The notes under the pieces are model-generated. The model had not been told where the DNA came from. It saw only the letters and a list, made by a program, of their open reading frames with translations, and searched no databases. A stretch of 64,000 nucleotides of DNA, from NCBI RefSeq assembly GCF_003594875.1, contig NZ_QZEY01000003.1:674308-738307 (forward strand). The letters are read 5' to 3'. This stretch comes from Bailinhaonella thermotolerans (lineage in GTDB: Bacteria; Actinomycetota; Actinomycetes; Streptosporangiales; Streptosporangiaceae). Made by a program: the position numbers and the translations under genes. The stretch's first letter is position 1, and every line of letters begins with the position of its first letter. Below, one piece after another: positions 35,685 to 42,859 of this stretch.

Positions 35685-36353
35685 ATGCGTCGCCGGACAG
35701 AGCTTGTCGGGGGCCTGCTGTTAGCCCTGCTCCTCCCTGCCACCGCCGCCTGCGGATCGGACGGCCCGAAAAAGCCGTTCCAGCCCGCCGGTGAGAACCC
35801 CCAGGCCGCCGCCACCCCCGCCCCGGGGCGGCCCGGCTCGACCGCCGCGCCCGGCTCCGCCGTACCGGCCGGCGTGGAGACGATCGAGATCGCGCCGGGC
35901 CTCAGCGTCCTGTACGGCCCCGCGCCCGGCGAGCCCGAGCACGCCGCGATCGCGGCGGCGTACCGCGACTTCTACGTCGGGGTCTACCGCGCCGTCGTGA
36001 CCAAGGGCGCGGACCGCGCGTGGCGCGAGGCCGTGGCCGACAGCGACCGGGGCATCGAGACCAAGGCGAGGCTGGCCCGCACCATCCCGCAGGACGCCGT
36101 CGAGGGCTTCTCGCCGGGGGACCGCGGCTCGGTGCGGCTCACCAGGCTCGCCGTCGAGAGCGTGTACCAGGGCAAGGGCGCCGCGCTCGCGGTGTGCGTG
36201 GACCGGCGCGGAGTCCGCCCGGGCCCGACCGCGGGGAAGCGGGCCCCGGCGAGCCGCGCGCTCGTGGCCCTGGCCAAGGGACAGGACGGGCGGTGGAGGG
36301 TCAGCACCTTCCGGCCCCACCCGAACGAACAGGCGAAGGAGTGCCTGCGATGA
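35685..36353 (+). CDS. Putative lipoprotein of the Tad locus
   Basis: A 222-residue protein with a lipoprotein-type leader (LVGGLLLALLLPATAACGSD); the cysteine would be lipidated, although Thr at -3 is not ideal. A Pro/Ala-rich linker follows, then a globular domain of about 150 residues (AAIAAAYRDFYVGVYRAV, ending RWRVSTFRPHPNEQ) of unknown family. ATG at 35685 has AAAGGGG upstream. The stop overlaps the next gene (ATGA), indicating joint translation. It may anchor the pilus system in the envelope, but nothing shows this directly. Confidence 0.72.
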   Translation: MRRRTELVGGLLLALLLPATAACGSDGPKKPFQPAGENPQAAATPAPGRPGSTAAPGSAVPAGVETIEIAPGLSVLYGPAPGEPEHAAIAAAYRDFYVGVYRAVVTKGADRAWREAVADSDRGIETKARLARTIPQDAVEGFSPGDRGSVRLTRLAVESVYQGKGAALAVCVDRRGVRPGPTAGKRAPASRALVALAKGQDGRWRVSTFRPHPNEQAKECLR

Positions 36354-37381
36354 GGCGTCTGCTGATCGTTGCCGCGGGGGCGGCACTGCTGGGGGCCGTC
36401 ACGGTGCCGGGGGCCGCGTCCCTGGCGGCGTCGGGGTCCGCGCCGGCCGCGCCGCAGGCGGCGGCGACCCAGCCGCCGGGCGGCGGCGGTTCGCAGAACG
36501 GGAAGGACGTCACGGTCTGGGTGCACGACTCCCAGGTCAGGTTCTCCGGCAGCGGCTACAAGGGCGGCCGGGGCGACGGGTACCGCCCGCCCGCCTGCTG
36601 GCACGAGCCGGGGCCGGACGCGCGGGAGTACCTCGACCAGCGCAAACGCTTCCAGAAGGACTGGCTCGACGGCGCGACACCCGAGGAACGCGCGGAGTGG
36701 GAGAAGCGCGTCGAGGAGTGGTCGGGCAAGCTCGACGAGAAGGGCCGCTGGTGGATGCCCGCCTTCAACGCGGCCGACCGCGCCAGCGACGCCTGCCGCG
36801 AATCGCTGACCGCGGTGTGGGTCCCCGACGGGCAGGCCCCGCCTCCCACCGGCATCACCATGGAGACCCTCGCCCGGCTGGCGCGCGGCGCGATGACCGT
36901 CCCGGACCCGCAGATCGGGCTGAGCCCCGGCGGCAAGAGCTTCGTCAACCTGCCCACGCACGTCTGGCTGGAGAACATGCCGGCGAGCGAGCGCCGCAAG
37001 TCCGTCACCGCCTCCATCCCGGGCATGAGCGCCACGGTGGTCGCGAACCTCACCAAGTTCAAGATCGACCCCGGCGCCCCGGCCACGCGGGTCCGCCACA
37101 CGCCGGAGTGCGAGGCGCCCGGTCAGCCGTACACCCGGGGCGCGGAGTTCACCTGCGGCGCCCAGTACCTCCAGGCCTCCATCGACCAGCCCGACAAGGT
37201 GTACGTCCTGACGGTGACCACCGAGTGGGAGGTCAGCGGATACGGCGAGGGCGCCCCTCCCGGCGGCGGCGACGGGCCCGACCGCTTCTTCGACTTCAGC
37301 CAGCTCGAGAACGTCGTCGTGACCGCCTCGATCGACGTGCCGGTGCACGAGGTGCAGAGCACCGTGGAGCGGCGCCCCTAG
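36350..37381 (+). CDS. Secreted protein of unknown function
   Basis: A 343-residue protein with a signal peptide (LLIVAAGAALLGAVTVPGAASLA) and a Gln/Pro/Gly linker, then a globular extracellular domain. It holds four or more cysteines (PPACWHE, SDACRE, PECEAP, FTCGAQ) suited to disulfides and several Trp-rich stretches. No enzyme motif is recognised. It is translationally coupled to the preceding lipoprotein and ends the Tad locus, so it probably works at the cell surface with that system. Confidence 0.72.
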   Translation: MRRLLIVAAGAALLGAVTVPGAASLAASGSAPAAPQAAATQPPGGGGSQNGKDVTVWVHDSQVRFSGSGYKGGRGDGYRPPACWHEPGPDAREYLDQRKRFQKDWLDGATPEERAEWEKRVEEWSGKLDEKGRWWMPAFNAADRASDACRESLTAVWVPDGQAPPPTGITMETLARLARGAMTVPDPQIGLSPGGKSFVNLPTHVWLENMPASERRKSVTASIPGMSATVVANLTKFKIDPGAPATRVRHTPECEAPGQPYTRGAEFTCGAQYLQASIDQPDKVYVLTVTTEWEVSGYGEGAPPGGGDGPDRFFDFSQLENVVVTASIDVPVHEVQSTVERRP

Positions 37382-37390
37382 AGCGCGTGA

Positions 37391-37440
37391 CCGGCGCGGG
37401 AGGCTGAGTGGGGTGCGTGCGTTGCCACCTCCCGCGCCGG
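37391..37440. terminator. Hairpin closing the Tad locus
   Basis: CCGGCGCGGGAGG and CCTCCCGCGCCGG form a perfect 13-bp stem with a 24-nt loop, starting 10 nt after the last Tad-locus stop. It lies between convergent genes and can act on both. Confidence 0.7.
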
Positions 37441-37465
37441 GCACGCCCCGGCGGGAGCCGTACGC

Positions 37466-37969
37466 CTAGGGCAGGGTCGCGCCCTCGTGGGCGAGGAGCC
37501 ACCGCTTGACCGGCGGGCCGTAGTAGTAACCGCCGTAGCCGCCGGCCTGGGGGAGGACGCGGTGGCAGGGGACGATGGGCGCGATGAGGTTCCGCGCGCA
37601 GGCGCCGCCGGCGGCGCGGGCGTGCGAGGGCGGGTAGCCGGCCATGCCCGCCAGCTCGGCGTAGTTGACCGTGGTGCCCGCGCGGACCTCCCGCAGCGCG
37701 GCCCACAGGCGCGTCATCCGCTCGTTGCCCGGCTGGTTCACCGGCAGGTCGTCCAGCGCGTCGAGGTCGCCGTCGAAGTACGACCCGACGCGCTTGCCCA
37801 GGTCGCCCAGGTCGGCGACCCGCCGCAGGGGATGCGGGCGGAGGGTCCTGTGCAGCCGGGCGTGCATCGCGGCCGGGTCGGGGGTGAAGCCGGCGGCGAC
37901 GATGGCGCCGTCGTGCTCCAGCAGGGACAGCGGGCCCGGCGGGGTCTCCAGGACGATCGCGTCGATCAT
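37466..37969 (-). CDS. ogt: Methylated-DNA-protein cysteine methyltransferase
   Basis: A 167-residue suicide repair protein that removes alkyl groups from O6-alkylguanine. The active-site motif is PCHRVL with acceptor Cys135; the helix-turn-helix region is VNYAELAGMAGYPPSHARAAG. The N-terminal MGMT domain is present. It lies next to the Ada/AlkA fusion gene on the same strand, so the two form an alkylation-damage repair pair. Confidence 0.92.
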   Translation of the reverse strand: MIDAIVLETPPGPLSLLEHDGAIVAAGFTPDPAAMHARLHRTLRPHPLRRVADLGDLGKRVGSYFDGDLDALDDLPVNQPGNERMTRLWAALREVRAGTTVNYAELAGMAGYPPSHARAAGGACARNLIAPIVPCHRVLPQAGGYGGYYYGPPVKRWLLAHEGATLP

Positions 37970-37974
37970 GTAGG

Positions 37975-38072
37975 GGCTCCTGTTCAGGGGGCTCAGGCTC
38001 AGGTTCAGGGGGCCCGGGCTCAGAGGGCTCGAGGGCTCGGGCTCAGTGGGCTCGGGGGTTCGGGTCTCAGTG
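37975..38072. repeat. Degenerate GGGCTCAG repeats
   Basis: The 100-bp gap between the two alkylation-repair genes is made of imperfect copies of GGGCTCAG/GGGCTCGG with irregular spacing. No gene is present. Its transcript would run through both genes' junction, so it may affect coupling. Confidence 0.55.
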
Positions 38073-38075
38073 GGC

Positions 38076-39518
38076 TCAGGCGGTCCGCGGCAGGGCGGAC
38101 GCCTCGGGGTCGGACAGCGAGGTCCACAGGTGGAGGGCGGCGTACGCCCGCCAGGGCCGCCACGCCTCGGCCGCCGCCTCGCCCTCGATGCCCAGGCGCG
38201 TCATGGCGTTGCGCAGGGCCAGGTCACCGGCGGGGAAGGCGTCGGGGTCGCGGAGGGCGCGCATGGCGATGTACCCGGCGGTCCACGGCCCGATCCCGGG
38301 CAGCGCCAGCAGGCCGTCCACGGTCTCGGCCGGGTCGCCGCCGTCCAGGTCCAGCTCGCCGGACGCGACGGCCGAGGCCAGCGCGGTCAGCGTGGCGACG
38401 CGGCGGCCGGTCAGGCCGAGCCCGCTCAGGTCGGCGTCCGCGAGCTGGGCGGCCGTGGGGAACAGCCGGGTCAGCCCGCACTCCGCGGCGTACGGCGTGC
38501 CCGCCCGCTCGGCGATGCGGCCGAGCAGCGTGCGCGCCCCGGCGACGGAGATCTGCTGGCCGACGACCGCGCGCACGGCGAGCTCGAACCCGTCCATCGC
38601 GCCCGGCACCCGCAGCCCGGGCCGGGCGGCGGCCAGGCGCGCCATGACCGGCTCGCGGGAGAGCATCGTGGTGATCGCCTCGGGGTCGGCGTCGAGGTCG
38701 AGCAGCCGCCGGGAGCGGTGCACGAGCCGGCTGAACCCGCGCAGGTCGGGGACGTTCGCGCGCAGCCGCACGTGCCCGTCGGCCGGGGTGAGCGTGATGA
38801 CGCCGGGGCCGGGGACGGTCCGGGTGTAGCCGTTCTCGTCCACCCGCTCCACGCCGGGGACGGCCCGGGACGCCAGGAAGCCCAGCAGCGCCGCGGCGTC
38901 GAACGGCGGCCGGTAGTCCAGCCGCACGCTGAACGGCCGGTCCAGCGGCTCCGACACCCGCCCGCGCGCCCGCAGGTCGGACGGCGCGAAGCCGTACGCC
39001 TCCCGGAACGTCGCGTTGAACTGGCGCACGCTCCCGAAGCCGCTGGCGAACGCGACGTCGGTGACCGGCAGGGACGTCTCGGTGAGCAGTTGCTTGGCGG
39101 TGAGCAGCCGGCGCGTCCGCGCCACGGCGAGCGGCGCGACCCCCAGCTCGGCCGTGAACAGCCGCAGCAGGTGGCGTTCGGTGACGTGCAGCCGCCGCGC
39201 CAGCCCCGCCACCCCGAAGTCGTCCACCACGCCCTCGTCGATCAGCCGCAGCGCCCGCCCGACCAGGTCGCCCCGGTAGTCCCAGCCGGGGTCACCCGGG
39301 CTCAGCTCCGGGCGGCACCTGCGGCACGGCCGGAACCCCGCGGCCTCGGCGGCGGCGGCGTGCCGGTAGAACGTGATGTTGGACTGGCGCGGGGTGCGCG
39401 CCGGGCAGATCGGCCGGCAGTAGATCCCGGTCGTCCGCACGGCCGTGTAGAACCGCCCGTCGAACCGCCGGTCCCGGGCGCTGACCGCCCGGTAGCAGGC
39501 GTCGAAGTCGAGAGTCAC
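38076..39518 (-). CDS. Ada regulator/AlkA glycosylase fusion
   Basis: A 480-residue protein joining three parts. The Ada-type zinc domain has Cys34, Cys38, Cys65 and Cys68; one cysteine accepts methyl groups from DNA phosphotriesters. An AraC-type helix-turn-helix spans about residues 90-185 (VTDVAFASGFGSVRQFNATF). The C-terminus is an AlkA-type 3-methyladenine glycosylase (about 195-480) with a helix-hairpin-helix region (LLALPGIGPWTAGYIAMRAL) and the catalytic aspartate region RDPDAF. It senses alkylation, activates transcription and excises damaged bases. GTG start at 39518. Confidence 0.92.
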   Translation of the reverse strand: MTLDFDACYRAVSARDRRFDGRFYTAVRTTGIYCRPICPARTPRQSNITFYRHAAAAEAAGFRPCRRCRPELSPGDPGWDYRGDLVGRALRLIDEGVVDDFGVAGLARRLHVTERHLLRLFTAELGVAPLAVARTRRLLTAKQLLTETSLPVTDVAFASGFGSVRQFNATFREAYGFAPSDLRARGRVSEPLDRPFSVRLDYRPPFDAAALLGFLASRAVPGVERVDENGYTRTVPGPGVITLTPADGHVRLRANVPDLRGFSRLVHRSRRLLDLDADPEAITTMLSREPVMARLAAARPGLRVPGAMDGFELAVRAVVGQQISVAGARTLLGRIAERAGTPYAAECGLTRLFPTAAQLADADLSGLGLTGRRVATLTALASAVASGELDLDGGDPAETVDGLLALPGIGPWTAGYIAMRALRDPDAFPAGDLALRNAMTRLGIEGEAAAEAWRPWRAYAALHLWTSLSDPEASALPRTA

Positions 39519-39585
39519 ATCTACGAGTAAACCCGAGGCAGACCGGGGCGCACGCGCGGAAATCAGACCTCAATGGCCGGCGGGG

Positions 39586-40521
39586 TCACTTGGAGCTGAT
39601 GCCGACGCCGATGTCGAACTCGCGGTAGACGCGGGCCCAGAAGCCGTCGCGGAGCCACACGCGCGCCTCCGGGTAGGGCCGGAGCGAGTGGCCCAGCTCC
39701 TTCTCGGCCTCGATCAGCAGCTCGGTGTCGATGACCGTCGGCAGGATCGGCCCGGGGAGCAGGTCGCGGATGTTGTCCCTGCCCCGGGTCAGTATCCACT
39801 TCTGCGCCACGTGCTCGCCGACCTCCTCCACGCGGGGACGGCTCGGCCCGAGCTTCGTCACGCCCGTCTGCGGCGGGCGCACGACGGGCTTGGTGGCGGT
39901 GCGTCCCGCGAACACCTGGGCGGGGGAGGGGGCCTGCGGCGGCGCGGGGATCACGGCGGCGCGGCTGAAGTAGGGGCGGATGAACTCCGCGCTCAGCACC
40001 TCGACGGTGTCCGACTCCCAGACGAGGCGTTCGGCCTGGTTGGTGCCGTAGGGCGGCTCCACGCCCCACAGGTGCACGCGCACGCCGTACGCCTGGGCGG
40101 CCTCGACGGCGGGCACCATGTCCTCGTCGCCGGCCACGAGCACGGCGTCGGTGACCGCGCGGTGGCGGGCCAGGGCCTCCAGGTCGGTGCGGATCTGGGC
40201 GTCCACGCCCTTCTGCTGGCCGCGGGCGTTCAGGTTGCCCAGCCGGACCTTGACCATCGGGAGCGCGGCGATCACGCGCTGGTCCACGGTGGGCACGCGG
40301 TCGCGGGCGGCGTCGTACCAGTAGACCCGCAGCAGCTCACCGGGCAGGCGCTCCTCCGCGTGCCTCTGCAGCGTCTTGATCAGCTCGTCGGCGGCCACCC
40401 GGTATTCGCGCCGCTCCTTCGCGCCCAGCAGCACCTCGCCCGCCGCGGCGTAGAGATACCCCACATCAACCAGAACGGCGTATTTCACGGCCCCGGGATG
40501 CGTGAGGTCCGGGATGGCCAT
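39586..40521 (-). CDS. NYN-domain protein (putative nuclease)
   Basis: A 311-residue protein with an N-terminal NYN (PIN-like) domain, about residues 12-195. Asp19 in AVLVDVGYLY and the acidic cluster GDEDMVPAVEAA fit the metal-binding residues of this RNase-like fold. The C-terminal about 100 residues, after a Pro/Ala linker, form an unknown helical domain. Family members are predicted RNA-processing nucleases. GGAGG lies 7 nt before ATG. Confidence 0.78.
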   Translation of the reverse strand: MAIPDLTHPGAVKYAVLVDVGYLYAAAGEVLLGAKERREYRVAADELIKTLQRHAEERLPGELLRVYWYDAARDRVPTVDQRVIAALPMVKVRLGNLNARGQQKGVDAQIRTDLEALARHRAVTDAVLVAGDEDMVPAVEAAQAYGVRVHLWGVEPPYGTNQAERLVWESDTVEVLSAEFIRPYFSRAAVIPAPPQAPSPAQVFAGRTATKPVVRPPQTGVTKLGPSRPRVEEVGEHVAQKWILTRGRDNIRDLLPGPILPTVIDTELLIEAEKELGHSLRPYPEARVWLRDGFWARVYREFDIGVGISSK

Positions 40522-40553
40522 GGTTGTCCTCCAGACCTCGTCACTAGGCGATC

Positions 40554-40565
40554 AAATAGCTATTT
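40554..40565. promoter_or_regulatory. Palindrome AAATAGCTATTT
   Basis: A perfect 12-bp AT-rich palindrome 33 bp upstream of the NYN gene's ATG. Such AT-rich symmetry is uncommon in this genome and suggests an operator or an extended promoter element. Confidence 0.4.
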
Positions 40566-40692
40566 TGCCCACTTTCTCGGCGGCTGGTGACTTTCTTGAG
40601 GTAATAGTTCTTCGGACTTTCCCTCGCACCCTGTGATCATTGTACGGCGGTGCGGGGTCGTTCGCAGGGAACTCGCGGAGGACGGGCCGAGA

Positions 40693-40917
40693 TCAGCGCG
40701 GAAATCCGCTGGCCCGCCACGCTCCGGGGCCGGGCTGGAGGGGTTCGCGCAGGGCGTGTCGCGGATGTCCCCACGCGCCGCGCCGCCCGGGCGTGGCGCG
40801 CGTGCCCGCCGCCGCGGCCGCCCGCGCCGTCACCACCGCGACCAGCGCCGCGATCTCCTCGGGGGTCGCGTCACCGCGCACCACCCGCAGCACCGGCCGC
40901 CGTTCCTCGTCAGCCAT
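40693..40917 (-). CDS. accE: Acyl-CoA carboxylase epsilon subunit
   Basis: A 74-residue protein of the actinobacterial AccE/PccE family, small activating subunits that stabilise acyl-CoA carboxylase holocomplexes. The conserved start is RPVLRVVRGDATPEEIAALV, followed by an Ala/Arg-rich segment and a Trp-containing end (GAWGHPRHALREPL, then WRASG). ATG at 40917 is preceded by GGAGGA. It follows the carboxyltransferase gene on the same strand, but a long hairpin separates them. Confidence 0.85.
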   Translation of the reverse strand: MADEERRPVLRVVRGDATPEEIAALVAVVTARAAAAAGTRATPGRRGAWGHPRHALREPLQPGPGAWRASGFPR

Positions 40918-40997
40918 CCGCTCCTCCGTGCTCGTCGTCTTCCCGGGCGTACCGGTTCCCGGGCGTACTGGGTGTGCCGGGCGTACTTGGTGCCCGT

Positions 40998-41050
40998 CCC
41001 CCGTGATCCGGTGGTTCCCGCCCGGGGCGGGAACCACCGGATCACGGGGG
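40998..41050. terminator. Very long hairpin between pccB and accE
   Basis: Two perfectly complementary 26-nt arms (40998-41023 and 41025-41050; arms begin CCCCCGTGATCCGG) meet around a single central base. The hairpin starts 18 bp after the carboxyltransferase stop. It looks like a strong terminator or attenuator lying inside an expected two-gene operon. Confidence 0.75.
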
Positions 41051-41067
41051 CGGCTCGGGCGGGCGGG

Positions 41068-42654
41068 TCACAGCGGGATGTTGCCGTGCTTCTTCGGGGG
41101 CAGGGTCTGGCGCTTGGTGCGGAGGGCGCGCAGGGCCCTGATGACGTGGGATCGGGTGTCCGAGGGCTTGATGACGCCGTCGAGGTAGCCGCGCTCGGCC
41201 GCGATGTAGGGGTTGGCCAGCGTGTCCTCGTACTCGGTGATCTTCTGCGCCCGGAGCGCGTCCGGATCGTCGGCCGCCGCCAGCTCGCGCCGGTAGAGGA
41301 TGTTGACCGCGCCCTGCGCCCCCATGACCGCGATCTGCGCCGTCGGCCAGGCCAGGTTCACGTCGCCGCCGAGGTGCTTGGAGCCCATGACGTCGTACGC
41401 GCCGCCGTACGCCTTGCGGGTGATGACCGTGACCTTGGGGACCGTGGCCTCGGCGTACGCGTAGATGAGCTTGGCGCCGCGGCGGATGATGCCGTTCCAT
41501 TCCTGGTCGGTGCCAGGGAGGAATCCGGGAACGTCCACCAAAGTCAGGACAGGGATATTGAAGGCATCGCAGGTTCGGACGAACCTCGCCGCCTTCTCCG
41601 AGGCGTCGATATCGAGGCACCCCGCGAAGTGCATCGGCTGGTTCGCGACGACACCGACGGAACGACCTTCGATACGTCCGAAACCGACGATTATGTTCTG
41701 CGCGAATCCCGCGTGGATCTCCAGGAACTCGCCGTCGTCGAGAATGTGCTCGATCACCTGGTGCATGTCGTACGGCTGGTTGGCCGAATCCGGGATGATC
41801 GTGTCCAGCTCCGGGACCGGGCCGAGGTCGGCCTCGGCGTCGAAGGCCGGGGCCTCGTCGAGGTTGTTCGACGGGAGGTACGACAGCAGCGCGCGGGCGA
41901 ACTCCAGGCAGTCCTGCTCGTCCGTCGCCTGGTAGTGGGCGACGCCGGACTTGGAGTTGTGCGCGAGCGCGCCGCCCAGCTCCTCGAACGACACGGTCTC
42001 GCCGGTGACCGTCTTGATCACGTCGGGGCCGGTGATGAACATGTGCGAGGTCTGGTCGACCATCAGCGTGAAGTCGGTGATCGCCGGGGAGTAGACCGCG
42101 CCGCCGGCGCACGGGCCCATGATCAGCGAGAGCTGCGGGATCACGCCCGAGGCCTGCACGTTCCGGTAGAAGATCTCGCCGTACAGCCCGAGCGAGACCA
42201 CGCCCTCCTGGATGCGCGCGCCGCCGGAGTCGTTGATCCCGATCACCGGGCACCCGGTCTTCAGCGCGTGGTCCATGACCTTGATGATCTTCTCGCCGAA
42301 CACCTCGCCGAGCGAGCCGCCGAACACCGTGAAGTCCTGGCTGAACACCGCGACCGGCCGCCCGTCCACGGTGCCGTGCCCGGTGACCACGCCGTCGCCG
42401 TACGGCCGCGTCTTCTCCAGCCCGAACGCCGTGGACCGGTGCCGCGCGAACTCGTCGAACTCCACGAAGGAGCCCTCGTCCAGCAGCGCCGCGATGCGCT
42501 CCCGCGCGGTCATCTTGCCCTTGGCGTGCTGCTTCTCCACCGCGCGCGCGGATCCGGCGTGCACGGCCTCGTCCAGCCGCCGCTCCAGATCCGCGATCTT
42601 CCCCGCGGTCGTGTGGATGTCGATCTCAGGACCCTGCGAAGCCTCTGCTGCCAT
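41068..42654 (-). CDS. pccB: Acyl-CoA carboxylase carboxyltransferase, probably propionyl-CoA type
   Basis: A 528-residue carboxyltransferase beta subunit. It transfers the carboxyl group from biotin to acyl-CoA. Both crotonase-like halves are present, with the oxyanion-hole glycines GGARIQEG and GGAYDVMG. Asp421 in AYDVM aligns with the residue known (Asp422 of Streptomyces PccB) to favour propionyl-CoA, where AccB has isoleucine. The product would be methylmalonyl-CoA. ATG at 42654 follows a TACGCT -10 element by 7 nt, so the mRNA is probably leaderless. It is divergent from PEP carboxylase. Confidence 0.9.
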   Translation of the reverse strand: MAAEASQGPEIDIHTTAGKIADLERRLDEAVHAGSARAVEKQHAKGKMTARERIAALLDEGSFVEFDEFARHRSTAFGLEKTRPYGDGVVTGHGTVDGRPVAVFSQDFTVFGGSLGEVFGEKIIKVMDHALKTGCPVIGINDSGGARIQEGVVSLGLYGEIFYRNVQASGVIPQLSLIMGPCAGGAVYSPAITDFTLMVDQTSHMFITGPDVIKTVTGETVSFEELGGALAHNSKSGVAHYQATDEQDCLEFARALLSYLPSNNLDEAPAFDAEADLGPVPELDTIIPDSANQPYDMHQVIEHILDDGEFLEIHAGFAQNIIVGFGRIEGRSVGVVANQPMHFAGCLDIDASEKAARFVRTCDAFNIPVLTLVDVPGFLPGTDQEWNGIIRRGAKLIYAYAEATVPKVTVITRKAYGGAYDVMGSKHLGGDVNLAWPTAQIAVMGAQGAVNILYRRELAAADDPDALRAQKITEYEDTLANPYIAAERGYLDGVIKPSDTRSHVIRALRALRTKRQTLPPKKHGNIPL

Positions 42655-42661
42655 GCGGGTT

Positions 42662-42667
42662 AGCGTA
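42662..42667 (-). promoter_or_regulatory. Leaderless -10 element for pccB
   Basis: Reverse-strand TACGCT lies 7 nt upstream of the ATG at 42654, so transcription should begin at or next to the start codon. The divergent ppc gene has the identical hexamer. Confidence 0.5.
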
Positions 42668-42811
42668 ACCGCCCACTGATTCCCGCCCCCCGGGCCCCCA
42701 CCTCCCGGGCGTGTGCGCACCCCGTTGAGAACCCCCCTGCGGACGCTCGGAACGATCACGGCGGAGCCCTCGTGCCGCGCGATGTGGGAGGGCTCGAAAG
42801 CGTCTCGCGGG

Positions 42812-42830
42812 CTGAGACCTGGTGTCTCAG
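42812..42830. promoter_or_regulatory. Operator-like inverted repeat upstream of ppc
   Basis: CTGAGAC-CTGGT-GTCTCAG has perfect 7-bp arms around a 5-bp centre, 18-36 bp upstream of the ppc -10 element, covering the -35 position. A bound dimeric regulator would block or control ppc transcription. Confidence 0.55.
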
Positions 42831-42847
42831 AGCGGGGGGTGGCCCGT

Positions 42848-42853
42848 TACGCT
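42848..42853 (+). promoter_or_regulatory. Leaderless -10 element for ppc
   Basis: TACGCT lies 6 nt before the ATG at 42860, and no ribosome binding site is visible, which fits a leaderless mRNA. Confidence 0.5.
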
Positions 42854-42859
42854 TCCAGC

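Noticed and set aside
40830..41045. Alternative reading frame overlapping accE
   Set aside because: The 74-residue frame at 40693-40917 has the conserved AccE start and a ribosome binding site; the other frame has neither.
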